From: Calidifontimicrobium sp035325925
GTDB lineage: Bacteria > Pseudomonadota > Gammaproteobacteria > Burkholderiales > Burkholderiaceae_C
Assembly (NCBI RefSeq): GCF_035325925.1
Contig: NZ_DAOKZA010000017.1
Coordinates: forward strand, 1-64,000
Reading direction: 5' to 3'
DNA: 64,000 nucleotides
Position numbers and translations under genes: made by a program. Below the pieces are notes generated by a model. The model did not search any database, was not told where the DNA came from, and saw only the letters and a list, made by a program, of their open reading frames with translations. Positions 17,734 through 28,693 of the stretch are shown here, piece by piece (positions within the stretch are counted from its first letter, which is position 1; each line of letters begins with the position of its first letter).

Positions 17734-18627
17734 ATGGCGACGAAAAAACCCAAGGGGCTCGGGCTGGGGCTCGAGGCGCTGCTCGGCCCGAAGGTCGGCG
17801 ACAACGTCGCGGCCGCCGACGCGCCGACGACGCTGCGGGTCTCGCAGCTGCAGCCGGGCAGGTACCAGCCGCGCACCCGCATGGACGAGGGCGCGCTGTA
17901 CGAGCTGGCCGAGAGCATCCGCAGCCAGGGCGTGATGCAGCCGATCCTCGTGCGTCCGGTGGGCGCGAAGGGCTACGAGATCATCGCCGGCGAACGGCGT
18001 TTCCGCGCCGCGCAGCTCGCCGGGCTCGACGAGGTGCCCGTGCTCGTGAAGGACGTGGGCGACGAGTCGGCCGCGGTGATGGCGCTGATCGAGAACATGC
18101 AGCGCGAGGACCTGAATCCGCTCGAGCAGGCGCAGGGGCTGCAGCGCCTGGTCGGCGAGTTCGGTCTGACGCACGAGCAGGCGGCGCAGGCCGTGGGGCG
18201 CTCGCGCAGCGCGGCGACCAACCTGCTGCGCCTGCTCAACCTGAGCGCGCCGGTGCAGCAGATGCTGCTCGCCGGCGACCTCGAGATGGGGCACGCCCGC
18301 GCGCTGCTCGCGCTCGACGGCGCGCAGCAAATCCTCGCGGCGAACCAGGTGACGGCGAAGAAGCTGTCGGTGCGCGAGGCCGAGAGGCTGGTCGCGCGCG
18401 CGCAGTCCGGCGGCGCCACCGCGCGCCGCGCCGCGCGCGCCGCGGCCGACAAGCCGCGCGACATCGTGCGCCTCGAGGAGCAACTCGCCGACGCGCTCAC
18501 CGCGCCGGTCGAGATCCGCCTGCAGCGCAAGGGCAAGGGCGGCCAGGCCGGCGAGCTGGCGATCCGCTTCGGCTCGCTCGACGAACTGGGCGCGCTGCTC
18601 GAGCGGCTCGGCGTGCGCGAGACCTGA
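17734..18627 (+). CDS. parB: Chromosome-partitioning protein ParB (Spo0J)
   Basis: The 297-residue protein begins with the ParA-interacting peptide KKPKGLGLGLEALLG. It then has the ParB/sulfiredoxin-like CTP-binding domain (QPRTRMDEGALYELAESI, EIIAGERRFRAAQLAG) and the helix-turn-helix (LTHEQAAQAVGRSRSAATNLLRLLNL). It ends in a dimerisation domain (LAIRFGSLDELGALLERL). It recognises the two parS sites seen at 14581 and 15674. It has its own upstream region shared divergently with argC. Confidence 0.95.
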   Translation: MATKKPKGLGLGLEALLGPKVGDNVAAADAPTTLRVSQLQPGRYQPRTRMDEGALYELAESIRSQGVMQPILVRPVGAKGYEIIAGERRFRAAQLAGLDEVPVLVKDVGDESAAVMALIENMQREDLNPLEQAQGLQRLVGEFGLTHEQAAQAVGRSRSAATNLLRLLNLSAPVQQMLLAGDLEMGHARALLALDGAQQILAANQVTAKKLSVREAERLVARAQSGGATARRAARAAADKPRDIVRLEEQLADALTAPVEIRLQRKGKGGQAGELAIRFGSLDELGALLERLGVRET

Positions 18628-18647
18628 CCACGCCGCGCCAGGCTGCC

Positions 18648-19580
18648 GTGAACCCGCGCCACCTGACGCTGCGCCAATTCCGCTACTTCATCGCGGTGGC
18701 CGAGAGCGGGTCGGTGGCCGCCGCGTCGCGCATGCTCGCGATCGCGCAGAGCGCGGTCACCAAGGCGATGCAGGAACTCGAGGACGCGCTGGGCACCCGC
18801 CTGTTCGAGCGCACGTCGAAGGGCATCGTGCTGACGCCTCAGGGGCACCGCTTCCTGGTCGGCGCGCGGCGCGTGATCGGTGCGGTGGCCGACGCGACGC
18901 GGCTGCAGGGCGACGAGGCCGCCGAGACGCTCAGCGGCGTGCTGTCGATCGGCGTGACCTCGCTGGTCGCCGGCTACTACCTCAGCGAGCTGCTGCGCCG
19001 TTTCCGCCGCAACTGCCCGGCCGTCGAGGTGTTCATCACCGAGGAGTCACCGCGTTTCCTCGAGCACCTGCTGATCAACGGTGAGCTCGACTGCGCGATC
19101 ATGGTCAGCAACGTGCTCGGCGAGCCGCAGGCGCTGGTCACCGAGACGCTGACGCGCAGCCCCAATCGCGTCTGGCTGGCGTCGAACCACGCGCTGGCCG
19201 GGCGCGACGAGCTGACGCTGGCCGAGTGCGCGCAGCACGACCAGATCGTGCTCGAGGCCGACCGCGTCGACGACCTGATGCGCGCGGTGTGGGCGCGCCA
19301 CCAGCTGAAGACGCGCACCATCCTGCGCACCTCGTCGCTGGAGGCGGTGCGATCGCTGGTCGGCGCCGGGATCGGGCTGGCGGTGCTGCCCGACTTCCTG
19401 TACCGGCCGTGGACGCTCGACGCCGAACACGTCGACGTGCGGCGGCTGCGCGACGACGTGCCGACCGTCGACGTCGGGCTGGTCTGGCGTCGCGGCTCGG
19501 GGCTGACGCCGGTGGCCGCCGAATTCATCGACGTCGCGCGCGAACCCGTGGCCGGGCGCGCGCGACGCGGCCCGGCCTGA
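18648..19580 (+). CDS. LysR-type transcriptional regulator
   Basis: The 310-residue protein has the LysR N-terminal winged helix-turn-helix (LTLRQFRYFIAVAESGSVAAASRMLAIAQSAVTKAMQELEDALGTRLFER) followed by a substrate-binding domain. The GTG start at 18648 lies 20 bases after parB, so it may be read through from parB. No adjacent divergent target gene is present, which is unusual for LysR regulators; its target is unknown. Confidence 0.85.
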   Translation: MNPRHLTLRQFRYFIAVAESGSVAAASRMLAIAQSAVTKAMQELEDALGTRLFERTSKGIVLTPQGHRFLVGARRVIGAVADATRLQGDEAAETLSGVLSIGVTSLVAGYYLSELLRRFRRNCPAVEVFITEESPRFLEHLLINGELDCAIMVSNVLGEPQALVTETLTRSPNRVWLASNHALAGRDELTLAECAQHDQIVLEADRVDDLMRAVWARHQLKTRTILRTSSLEAVRSLVGAGIGLAVLPDFLYRPWTLDAEHVDVRRLRDDVPTVDVGLVWRRGSGLTPVAAEFIDVAREPVAGRARRGPA

Positions 19581-19589
19581 CCGCGGCGA

Positions 19590-20915
19590 TCAGCGTGCCG
19601 CGGCGACCGGCTCGCCGATGTCTTGCCCCGCGGCGGGCGCGTCGGTGGCGACGACGGCGGCGTCGGTGCGCTCGAGCCACTGCTGCAGCGCCGGCGGGAA
19701 CGCCTCGCCGGACGCGGCGCGCCAGCGCCGGCGCGCGAGTCGGCCGACCATGCGCAGCTGCCAGGCGGCTTCGTCGGCGAGCAGCGCCAGTTCGAGCGCG
19801 TCGCCCCCGTCGCCGCCGACCGCCTCGAGCATCTCGAGCTGGGGCGGGGCCACACCGGCATCGGCCATGCTGCGCAGCACCTCGCCGCAGCGATCGCTCA
19901 CTTCGGCAATGGTGCGGCGACGTTCGGCGGTGAACAGCGCCGCGTCGGCGAGCTCGGCCGGCCACTCGCCGAGCGCCGCCTGCAGCGCGCACAGGCGCTC
20001 GATCGACGCGGCACGCGGCGGCGCGCCGCCGTCGGCGCCGCGGCCGCCGAGCAGCCGGTGCAGACGCTGCACCAGCGCCGTGTCGTAGCGTCCGCGGTTC
20101 AGGCGCAGCTGCAGCGACAGTCGCGCCTCGAAGCGCGCCGACGGCAGGGCATGACGCGCCGACACCAGTTCGGCGAGCGCGACGATGCGCCCCCACGGGC
20201 CAATCGCGTCGCCGGCCAGGTGGCGCGGGTAGCCCGACCCATCGAGCGCCTCGTGGTGCTCGAGCACGGCGCGCACCACGTCGTGCGGGAACTCGTGGTG
20301 GCGCTCGAGCAGCATCGCCGACACCAGCGGGTGCGCGTACAGCTGCCGCCGCTGTTCGCGCTGCAGCGGCACCGCGGGCTGCAGCAGCACCGGGTCGACG
20401 TGCAGCATGCCCAGGTCGTGCAGCAGTCCGGCCGCAGCCAGTTGCGCCAGCTCGTGCCGCGTGACCAGTGCCTCGTCGCCGAGCCAGGCCGCCGTCAGCG
20501 CGCAGGCCAGCGCGTGCTCGAACTGCGCCGGATGCAGCTCGAGCAGCAGGGTCAGCTGCAGTGCGATCGGCGGCGGCAGCGGCACCGAGTCGAGCGCCGC
20601 CAGCAGGCGGTCGCGGCGGATCGCCGGCGCGAGCATGCGCGCGAACAGCGGCTGGCGTTCGGCCAGCGCCAGCGCGCGCTCGCGCAGCAGCGCCGCGTTG
20701 ACGCCAGGCTCGGCGCGCACCGAATCCTCGATCGGCGCGGCCAGCGGGTGCTGCATCAGCCGCTCGTACAGCCGCTCGTCGACGGTGACACCGGCGTCGA
20801 TGACCTTGACGCCCCGCGTGTTGTAGATGGCGCTCGCGACGACCACCGGCCGGCGCCGGCCGAGCTCGGTGACGGCGCGGGTCAGGTGCTGCCGGTCGGC
20901 GCGGGCATCGGCCAT
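19590..20915 (-). CDS. HD-GYP domain protein, probable cyclic-di-GMP phosphodiesterase
   Basis: The 441-residue protein contains an HD metal site (AAGLLHDLGMLHVDP) and the signature HHEALDGSGYPRHLAGDAI, both intact, within residues about 160-290. HD-GYP proteins hydrolyse cyclic-di-GMP. There is no receiver, PAS or membrane domain; the C-terminal 150 residues are helical and not recognised. It is the last gene of a minus-strand run after mscS (67-base gap). That links second-messenger turnover to the osmotic-stress genes if they are co-transcribed. Confidence 0.8.
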   Translation of the reverse strand: MADARADRQHLTRAVTELGRRRPVVVASAIYNTRGVKVIDAGVTVDERLYERLMQHPLAAPIEDSVRAEPGVNAALLRERALALAERQPLFARMLAPAIRRDRLLAALDSVPLPPPIALQLTLLLELHPAQFEHALACALTAAWLGDEALVTRHELAQLAAAGLLHDLGMLHVDPVLLQPAVPLQREQRRQLYAHPLVSAMLLERHHEFPHDVVRAVLEHHEALDGSGYPRHLAGDAIGPWGRIVALAELVSARHALPSARFEARLSLQLRLNRGRYDTALVQRLHRLLGGRGADGGAPPRAASIERLCALQAALGEWPAELADAALFTAERRRTIAEVSDRCGEVLRSMADAGVAPPQLEMLEAVGGDGGDALELALLADEAAWQLRMVGRLARRRWRAASGEAFPPALQQWLERTDAAVVATDAPAAGQDIGEPVAAAR

Positions 20916-20982
20916 GCGACGGCTTGTAACACCGCCGACGGTCGCCGCGAGCGGCCGCCGCACCGCGCGCCGGTGCGGCGCG

Positions 20983-21923
20983 TCAGCTCTGCACGTTCGG
21001 CGTCGCGTGCGCGGCACGCGGCGCTCGCTGCAGCTGCAACGGCAGCGCCGGCGCGAGGCCGTCCTTGGGTTGACCGGCGTAGAAGCGCACATGCGGCAGG
21101 GGAATCTCGATGCCTGCATGGTCGAAGGCGTGTTTCAGCCGGCGCAGGTACTCGCGCCTGACGCCCCACTGGTCGGCCGGCTGGCACTTGATTCGGCAGC
21201 GGATCACGACCGCCGAGTCGGCCCACTGGTCGACGCCGGCGATCTCCAGGTCGTCGAGGATGCGCGGCGCGAACGCAGCGTCGGCGCGCAGTTCGGTGGC
21301 GACCTCGCGCATCACCGCCATCACCTGGTCGGTGTTCTCGCGGTACGCGACGCGCACGTCGAGCACGGCGTTGGCATAGCCGCGTGTGAGGTTGATGACC
21401 GTCGTGATCTGGCCGTTGGGCACGAAGTGCACGCGGCCGTCGTAGTCGCGCAGCTGCACGTAGCGCAGCGTGACCACCTCGACGGAGCCGGCGTGGCCAC
21501 CACCGAGGTCGACGATGTCCCCCTGGCGGATCTGGTCCTCGACGAGGATCGAGAAGCCGGTGAAGTAGTCGCGCACCAGGCTCTGCGCGCCGAAGCCCAC
21601 TGCCACGCCGACGACGCCGGCGGCGCCGAGGATCGGGGCCACCGACACGCCGAGTTCGCCGAGCACCAGCATGCCGGCGATCAGCGAGACGACCACGGTC
21701 ACCAGGTAGCGGAACACGCGGGCGATCGTCTCGGCACGCTTCAACGCCTCGCGGTCGTCGAGGCGGCTGGCCACGCGGTCGCGGAACGCGCGGATTGTGC
21801 GGCGCAGCAGCGCGACGACGATCCACGCGGCGACCAGGATCACCGTGATGCGCAGTGCCGCGGCGGTCGCGCTGCCCATGCCGGTCCACAGGCGCTCGAG
21901 GGCTTGCAGCAGGTTCTCGTTGT

Positions 21924-21927
<4 letters not shown>
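20983..21927 (-). CDS. MscS-family mechanosensitive channel
   Basis: The 314-residue membrane protein has two N-terminal helices, then the Gly/Ala-rich pore helix PILGAAGVVGVAVGFGAQSLVRDYFTGFSIL and the beta domain QIRQGDIVDLGGGHAGSVEVVTLRYVQLRDYDGRVHFVPNGQI, both diagnostic of MscS. Such channels release solutes on hypo-osmotic shock. Its ATG overlaps the otsA stop (ATGA), so trehalose synthesis and solute release are translationally linked. The last 30 residues are an Ala/Pro/Gln-rich tail. Confidence 0.9.
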
Positions 21928-23318
<1,391 letters not shown>

Positions 23319-23372
23319 GGTCTCACTCCTTCGCGGGGCGGGGTCGGCCGCGTTCGACGCGCGGCACGGGGG

Positions 23373-24104
23373 TCACGGCGCCAGCGCGGCGACCGCGGCG
23401 CGCAGCCAGCCGTGCAGCGCCGCCGGGTCGGCCAAGCGGTGCGGGGCGAGCGTGTCGCCGTCGCCGACCTTGACTGCAACGCCGCCGAGCGCGAGCACCG
23501 CCTCGAAGGCCGACTCGTCGGTGACGTCGTCGCCGAAGAACCAGGGGCGCCGGTGGCGAAACGGCCGCTCGCCGAGGAACGCGCGCACCGCGTGTCCCTT
23601 GCCGGCGTGCCGGGGCTTGAGTTCGACGACCATCTTGCCGCGCTGCAGCGCCATGCCTTCGACCCGGCCCATGGCCACGCCCATCGCCGTCAGGCATTCG
23701 TCCTCGAGTTGCGGCGCCTGGCGGTAGTGCAGAGCGAGCGCGCCGGGTTTGCGCTCGAGGCGCAGTGCAGGCTGGCGTTCGCACAGCACCTGCAGCACCG
23801 CGAGGGCCGGCGCGAGGTCGGGCACCGCGAGCCGGCGCCACTGTCCGTCGGCGCCACGACGCTCGGCGCCGTGCACCCCGGCGGCCGGCAGCCTCAGCGG
23901 TTGCAGGTGGGCATCGAGTTCGCCGATCGGGCGGCCGGAGACGATCGCGACGGCACCCGCCAAGGGGGCGGCAAGGCGCGCGAGCAGATCCGGCAAACCG
24001 TCGGCCACGCGCACGCTGTCGGGGGTCGGGGCGAGGTCGGCGAGGGTGCCGTCGAAGTCGAAGAACAGGGCGCAGCCGGCGTGCGGCAGCGGAAGGGGCC
24101 GCAT
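23373..24104 (-). CDS. otsB: Trehalose-6-phosphate phosphatase
   Basis: The 243-residue HAD-family phosphatase has the nucleophile motif FFDFDGTLADL, motif II VAIVSGRP, the lysine region RHAGKGHAVRAFL and the acidic motif WFFGDDVTDESAFEAV. It removes phosphate from the OtsA product to yield trehalose. It is first in the otsB-otsA-mscS-HD-GYP run; the region upstream carries a long palindrome at 24147-24181. Confidence 0.92.
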   Translation of the reverse strand: MRPLPLPHAGCALFFDFDGTLADLAPTPDSVRVADGLPDLLARLAAPLAGAVAIVSGRPIGELDAHLQPLRLPAAGVHGAERRGADGQWRRLAVPDLAPALAVLQVLCERQPALRLERKPGALALHYRQAPQLEDECLTAMGVAMGRVEGMALQRGKMVVELKPRHAGKGHAVRAFLGERPFRHRRPWFFGDDVTDESAFEAVLALGGVAVKVGDGDTLAPHRLADPAALHGWLRAAVAALAP

Positions 24105-24146
24105 GGCCGCACCTTAACGGCTGCGAGCTCGCGCGGCCCGATCGGC

Positions 24147-24181
24147 GCGCAAAGTCTCACCCGTCGGGTGAGACTTTGCGC
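24147..24181. repeat. 35-base near-continuous palindrome between patD and otsB
   Basis: Two perfect 17-base arms (left arm GCGCAAAGTCTCACCCG) flank a single central base. It lies 43 bases upstream of the otsB start codon and 172 bases beyond the patD stop, with both genes on the minus strand. It could form a strong hairpin ending patD transcription, although no T-run follows, or be an operator for otsB. The rest of 24105-24352 holds no gene. Confidence 0.75.
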
Positions 24182-24352
24182 TGGCGGCGCCGGCCCGGGC
24201 GACGCGATGCTCATCACGCGAAAGCCGCTGAAGGCGCAAGTATGCGCCCACATCACCACCGAAGGGCGGTGACCTCCAGGGCCGCGACTCGAGTCAACCG
24301 AACGGGCGCCGGAGATCGTTCGCCGGCACCCACCTCGAGGGTGCGAACGGGT

Positions 24353-25792
24353 CTACAGCTTGACCATCACGTGCCGCGCCACGGTGTAGTCCTCGAGCGC
24401 GTACATGCTCATGTCCTTGCCGTACCCGCTGCTCTTCAGGCCGCCGTGCGGCATCTCGTTGACGAGCATGAAGTGCGTGTTGATCCAGGTACAGCCGTAC
24501 TGCAACTTCTTCGCGACGCGCATCGCGCGGCCCACGTCCTGCGTCCACACCGACGACGCCAGCCCGTAATCGCTGTCATTGGCCCAGGCGATGGCCTGCT
24601 CGGCGTCGGTGAAGCGCGTCACGCTGACCACCGGCCCGAACACCTCGCGCTTGACGATCTCGTCGTCCTGCCTCGCGCCGGCGATCACCGTGGGCTCGTA
24701 GAAGAAGCCGGCGCCGGCGCGCACCTTTCCGCCGGTCGTCACCTCCATGTGACCGGCCATCATCGCGCGCTCGACGAAGCTGGCGACGCGGTTGCGCTGG
24801 CGATCGCTGATCAGCGGGCCGATCTCGGCGTCGGCGTCGTCCTGCAGGCCCATGCGGATGCCCTTGACCGCGCTCGACAGGTCGGCCACCAGTCTGTCGT
24901 GGATCTTCGCTCCGGCGTAGACACGGCACGCGGCGGTGCAGTCCTGGCCGGCGTTGTAGTAGCCGAACGTGCGCAGGCCCTCGACGACGGCGTCGAGGTC
25001 GGCGTCGTCGAACACGATCACCGGCGCCTTGCCGCCGAGTTCGAGGTGCGTGCGCTTGAGCGTGCCGCTGGCGGCCTGCAGGATCTTGCGGCCGGTGGCG
25101 ACGTCACCGGTCAGGCTGACCATCGCGACCTTCGGGTGCTCGACCAGCGGCTGGCCCACCGTCGCGCCGCGGCCGGCGATCACGTTGAGCACGCCCTTCG
25201 GGAGGATCTCGGCGGCGACCTGCGCGAGCAGCAGCGTCGTCAGCGGCGTCTGCTCGCTCGGCTTGATGACCACCGTGTTGCCGGCGGCCAGTGCCGGTGC
25301 CGTCTTCCACGCCGCCATCATCAGCGGGTAGTTCCACGGCGCGATCGAGCCGACGACGCCGACCGGATCGCGCCGGATCATGCTGGTGTGGCCGGCCAGG
25401 TACTCGTTGGCCACCGTGCCGCTGACGCAGCGCGCGGCGCCGGCGAAGTAGCGCAGGCAGTCGGCGATGGCCGGGATCTCGTCGCCGAGCGCGCGCGCGT
25501 AAGGCTTGCCGCAGTTCAGGCTCTCGAGCCGCGCGAACTCCTCGGCGCGCGCCTCGATCGCGTCGGCGAGCCTGAGCAGCAGCCGCGAACGCTCCATCGG
25601 CGTCGTCTCGCTCCAGGCGTCGAACGCGCGGTGCGCAGCCGACACCGCCTTGTGCACCTGCTCGGTCGACGCTTCGGGCACGGCGACCAGCACCTCGCCG
25701 GTCGAGGGGTTGAGCACCTTCTCGGCTTCGCCTTCGCCGGCGACGAAGGCGCCGTCGATGAACAGGTCGGTGGGCAGGGCAACGGCGGGCAT
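24353..25792 (-). CDS. patD: Gamma-aminobutyraldehyde dehydrogenase (PatD/YdcW-like)
   Basis: The 479-residue aldehyde dehydrogenase has PWNYPLMMAAWK, the catalytic glutamate in THLELGGKAPV, and the nucleophilic cysteine in YNAGQDCTAACRVY. The GQDCTAACR form is typical of aminobutyraldehyde dehydrogenases, which oxidise 4-aminobutanal to GABA in putrescine breakdown. It is the last gene of a minus-strand run of ydcS, ydcT, ydcU, ydcV and patD, the same set and order as E. coli ydcSTUV-patD. This supports a polyamine role. It follows ydcV by 9 bases. Confidence 0.88.
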   Translation of the reverse strand: MPAVALPTDLFIDGAFVAGEGEAEKVLNPSTGEVLVAVPEASTEQVHKAVSAAHRAFDAWSETTPMERSRLLLRLADAIEARAEEFARLESLNCGKPYARALGDEIPAIADCLRYFAGAARCVSGTVANEYLAGHTSMIRRDPVGVVGSIAPWNYPLMMAAWKTAPALAAGNTVVIKPSEQTPLTTLLLAQVAAEILPKGVLNVIAGRGATVGQPLVEHPKVAMVSLTGDVATGRKILQAASGTLKRTHLELGGKAPVIVFDDADLDAVVEGLRTFGYYNAGQDCTAACRVYAGAKIHDRLVADLSSAVKGIRMGLQDDADAEIGPLISDRQRNRVASFVERAMMAGHMEVTTGGKVRAGAGFFYEPTVIAGARQDDEIVKREVFGPVVSVTRFTDAEQAIAWANDSDYGLASSVWTQDVGRAMRVAKKLQYGCTWINTHFMLVNEMPHGGLKSSGYGKDMSMYALEDYTVARHVMVKL

Positions 25793-25801
25793 GGTGCTCT
25801 C

Positions 25802-26599
25802 CTAGCGGTGGGACGGCTCGTCGGAACGGGTCAGCGTGTAGGCGGCGACGATGGGGATGAACGTCAGCGCGATGATCACCACGGCCACCACGTTGGTCAC
25901 CGGGCGCTGGCGCGGGCGGATCAGCTCCTGCAGCATCCAGATCGGCAGCGTGGTCTGCTGGCCGGCGGTGAAGGTGGTCACGATGACCTCGTCGAAGCTC
26001 AGTGCGAACGCGAGCAGCCCGCCGGCGAGCAACGCCGAACCGAGCTGCGGCGCGATCACGTAACGCAGCGTCTGGAACGCGTCGGCGCCGAGGTCCATCG
26101 ATGCCTCGATCAGGTTCGGGTTCAGCCGCCGCAGCCGCGCCACCGCGTTGTTGAACACGACCACCACGCAGAACGTCGCGTGACCGATCACGATGGTCCA
26201 GAAGCTGAACGGGATCTCGAGCGTGTGGTAGGCGCTGCGCAGCGCGATGCCGGTGATGATGCCGGGCAGCGCGATCGGCAGGATGAACAGCAGCGAGATC
26301 GCGTCGCGGCCGAAGAAGCGCGTGCGCGCGAGCGCCCCCGCGGCGAGGGACCCCAGCACCAGCGCGACCAGCGTCGACACCGCGGCGACCTGCATCGACA
26401 GCGTGATGGCCGCCCACACGTCCTCGCGCTGCCAGGCCACCGCAAACCACTGCGTCGTCAGCGCCGGCGGCGGGAACACGTAGCTCTTGTCCTCGGCGCT
26501 GAACGCGTACAGCACGATCAGCGCCAGCGGCACGTGCAGGAACGCGAGCACCGCCCCCGCGGCGATCTTCAGGCCCCAGGGCGCCTTGTCGCCCCTCAT
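25802..26599 (-). CDS. ydcV: Spermidine/putrescine-type ABC permease (YdcV/PotC-like)
   Basis: The 265-residue inner-membrane protein has six predicted helices and the MetI-type cytoplasmic loop EASMDLGADAFQTLRYVIAPQL (the EAA motif) that docks on the ATPase. C-terminal FALSFDEVIVTTFTAG is typical of PotC homologues. It pairs with the YdcU-like permease. A GC-rich hairpin repeat occupies most of the 105-base gap before it, dividing the operon. Confidence 0.9.
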   Translation of the reverse strand: MRGDKAPWGLKIAAGAVLAFLHVPLALIVLYAFSAEDKSYVFPPPALTTQWFAVAWQREDVWAAITLSMQVAAVSTLVALVLGSLAAGALARTRFFGRDAISLLFILPIALPGIITGIALRSAYHTLEIPFSFWTIVIGHATFCVVVVFNNAVARLRRLNPNLIEASMDLGADAFQTLRYVIAPQLGSALLAGGLLAFALSFDEVIVTTFTAGQQTTLPIWMLQELIRPRQRPVTNVVAVVIIALTFIPIVAAYTLTRSDEPSHR

Positions 26600-26621
26600 C
26601 GCGAAGCTCCGACGCAGTCAA

Positions 26622-26701
26622 GCGGCCGCCGCGGATGCGGCTGCGCCGGTCCGCCGGCGGCGCCCCCCTGGGGGGGAAGCGCCGCAGGCGCCACGGGGGG
26701 G
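26622..26701 (-). repeat. Dispersed intergenic hairpin repeat, copy A (ydcU-ydcV gap)
   Basis: Read on the minus strand it shows three successive foldable parts: a GCGCC-type stem, a run of C paired with a run of G, then GCCGCC-GGCGGACCGG through CCGCGGCGGC. The same order recurs in copies at 28694, 32411, 54864 and 61246. The copy is oriented with transcription of the ydc operon. Confidence 0.7.
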
Positions 26702-26704
26702 TGC

Positions 26705-27652
26705 CTAGAGCGCATCGAAGGCTCCCAGCCGCTTCGCGACCCAGAGGTAGACGCCGATGACGAAGATCGGCACCAGCGAAAACGCCGCCGCGAACGGGAT
26801 GTTCCCGGCCACACCCTGCTGGCGATAGACGACCTGGCCGATGTACAGCGTGCTGTCGCCGATGACCTGCGGGATGATGTAGTCGCCCAGCGTCAGCGAG
26901 AACGTGAAGATCGATCCCGCCGCGACGCCCGGCATCGACAGCGGCGCGATGACCTTCCAGAACGTCGTCGACGGCGGCGCGCCGAGGTCGCCCGACGCCT
27001 CGATCAGCGACGCCGGGATGCGCTCGACCGAGGCCATGATCGGCAGCACCATGAAGGGCAGCCACATGTAGACGAAGACGACGAAGGTGCCCAGCGTCGA
27101 GAAGCTCAGGCTCGGTCCGCCGATGGCCGGCAGTGAGAGCAACGCGTCGATGACCCAGGTCGTGCCGGTCGCCTCGGCGACCCAGCTGATCGCGCCTTCC
27201 TTTGCCAGCAGCAGCTTCCACGCGTACAGCCGCACGAGGTAGCTCGACCACAGCGGCAGCATCACCAGGATGTAACACGCCGCCTTCCACGGGCCGGTCG
27301 CGTGGCGCGCCATCAGGTACGCCAGCGGGAAGCCGAGCGCGACGCAGGCGAGCGTGACGGCGACGGCCATCGCCACGGTGCGACGCATCACGTCGAGGTT
27401 CGCGGGGCTGGCGAGCTCGACGAAGTTCTTCAGCGTGAACTCGCGCACCACCTGCCCGGTGAAGTCGTCGAGACCGAAAAACGCGTTGGCCAGCAGCGCG
27501 AACAGGCTGCCCAGGTAGATCACGCCGAACCACAGCAGCGGCGGGGCCAGCAACGCGAGCAGCAGCAGCCCGCGGCGCGAGTACAGCAGGTCCGACAGAC
27601 GGCGGCGCGCGCCGGCCGGCGGCGTCGACGCGATCGCCGCGCCCATGTTCAC
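26705..27652 (-). CDS. ydcU: Spermidine/putrescine-type ABC permease (YdcU/PotB-like)
   Basis: The 315-residue membrane protein has a cytoplasmic N-terminus, six helices and the EAA loop EASGDLGAPPSTTFWKVIAPLS. It closely fits PotB/YdcU. The GTG start at 27652 is chosen because it forms a GTGA overlap with the ydcT stop; an ATG two codons later is also possible. It forms the heterodimeric pore with YdcV. Confidence 0.9.
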   Translation of the reverse strand: MNMGAAIASTPPAGARRRLSDLLYSRRGLLLLALLAPPLLWFGVIYLGSLFALLANAFFGLDDFTGQVVREFTLKNFVELASPANLDVMRRTVAMAVAVTLACVALGFPLAYLMARHATGPWKAACYILVMLPLWSSYLVRLYAWKLLLAKEGAISWVAEATGTTWVIDALLSLPAIGGPSLSFSTLGTFVVFVYMWLPFMVLPIMASVERIPASLIEASGDLGAPPSTTFWKVIAPLSMPGVAAGSIFTFSLTLGDYIIPQVIGDSTLYIGQVVYRQQGVAGNIPFAAAFSLVPIFVIGVYLWVAKRLGAFDAL

Positions 27653-28662
27653 GCGCGCGAGCCCTGCAGCGGATGCACCGCGTGCGCGTCCCAGTGCAGG
27701 TGCACGGTGGCGCCGGCCTCGGGCGCACGCCGTCCGGGCGCCTCGGGAAGGTCGGCCTGCAGCGTGCAGCCGTCGAGTGCGACGCGCAAGCGGGTGAAGG
27801 CGCCGAAGTACTGGACCTCGGTGACGGTGCCACCCGCGCGTGCACCGGCGGCGTCGCCGACGCGGATGCGTTCCGGGCGCAGCATCGCCGCCGCGTGCCC
27901 CGTCAGACGCTGCGCGGCGTCACCGTCGAGCACGTTGGCCGCACCGACGAACTGCGCGACGAAGCGCGTCGCCGGCGCGTCGTAGACCTGTTGCGGCGTG
28001 CCGACCTGCTCGAGGCGGCCGGCATGGAACACGCCGATGCGGTCGCTCATCGACAGCGCCTCGTGCTGGTCGTGCGTGATGAACAGGAACGTGATGCCCA
28101 GCCGGCGCTGCAACGCCTTGAGCTCGCTTTGCATCTGTTCGCGCAGCTTCAGGTCGAGCGCGCCCAGCGGTTCGTCGAGCAGCAGCACCTGCGGCTGGTT
28201 GATCAGCGCGCGCGCCAGCGCCACGCGCTGGCGCTGCCCGCCGGACAGCTGACCGGGGCGCCGGTCGCCGACGCCGGCGAGCTCGACCAGCGCGAGCAGC
28301 TCTTCGGCGCGCCGCTCACGCTCGGCCTTCGGCACCTTGCGCACCATCAACGAGTACGCGACGTTGTCGCGGATGTTCATATGCGGGAACAGCGCATAGT
28401 CCTGGAACACGGTGTTCACCGGCCGCGCGTACGGTGGGCGCTGCGTGACGTCCTCGCCGCCGATCAGGATGCGCCCCGCGGTCGGCAGCGTGAAGCCGCC
28501 GATCATGCGCAGGCACGTGGTCTTGCCCGAGCCCGATGGCCCGAGCAGCGTGAAGAACTCGCCGGCCTCGATCGTCAGGTCGACACCGTCGACGGCGCGC
28601 ACGGCCGCCGCGCCGTGGCCGAAGACGCACGACACGCGCTCGAGCGTGACAGCGGTGGTCAT
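27649..28662 (-). CDS. ydcT: Spermidine/putrescine-type ABC ATPase (YdcT/PotA-like)
   Basis: The 337-residue ATPase has Walker A GPSGSGKTTCLRMI, signature LSGGQRQRVALARAL, Walker B VLLLDEPLGALD and the switch histidine in FITHDQHEALSM. A C-terminal regulatory TOBE domain follows (GAANVLDGDAAQRL, AMLRPERIRVG). It energises the YdcU/YdcV pore. It overlaps ydcU by 4 bases and is separated from ydcS by 113 bases holding another copy of the dispersed repeat. Confidence 0.92.
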   Translation of the reverse strand: MTTAVTLERVSCVFGHGAAAVRAVDGVDLTIEAGEFFTLLGPSGSGKTTCLRMIGGFTLPTAGRILIGGEDVTQRPPYARPVNTVFQDYALFPHMNIRDNVAYSLMVRKVPKAERERRAEELLALVELAGVGDRRPGQLSGGQRQRVALARALINQPQVLLLDEPLGALDLKLREQMQSELKALQRRLGITFLFITHDQHEALSMSDRIGVFHAGRLEQVGTPQQVYDAPATRFVAQFVGAANVLDGDAAQRLTGHAAAMLRPERIRVGDAAGARAGGTVTEVQYFGAFTRLRVALDGCTLQADLPEAPGRRAPEAGATVHLHWDAHAVHPLQGSRA

Positions 28663-28693
28663 GGGGATGCCGTCGGGATGTGGTGTGCACGCC

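Noticed and set aside
23765..27136. 1123-codon plus-strand open frame over otsB, patD, ydcV and ydcU
   Set aside because: It spans several well-identified minus-strand genes and has low-complexity His/Arg/Asp content; it arises from high GC with few stop codons.
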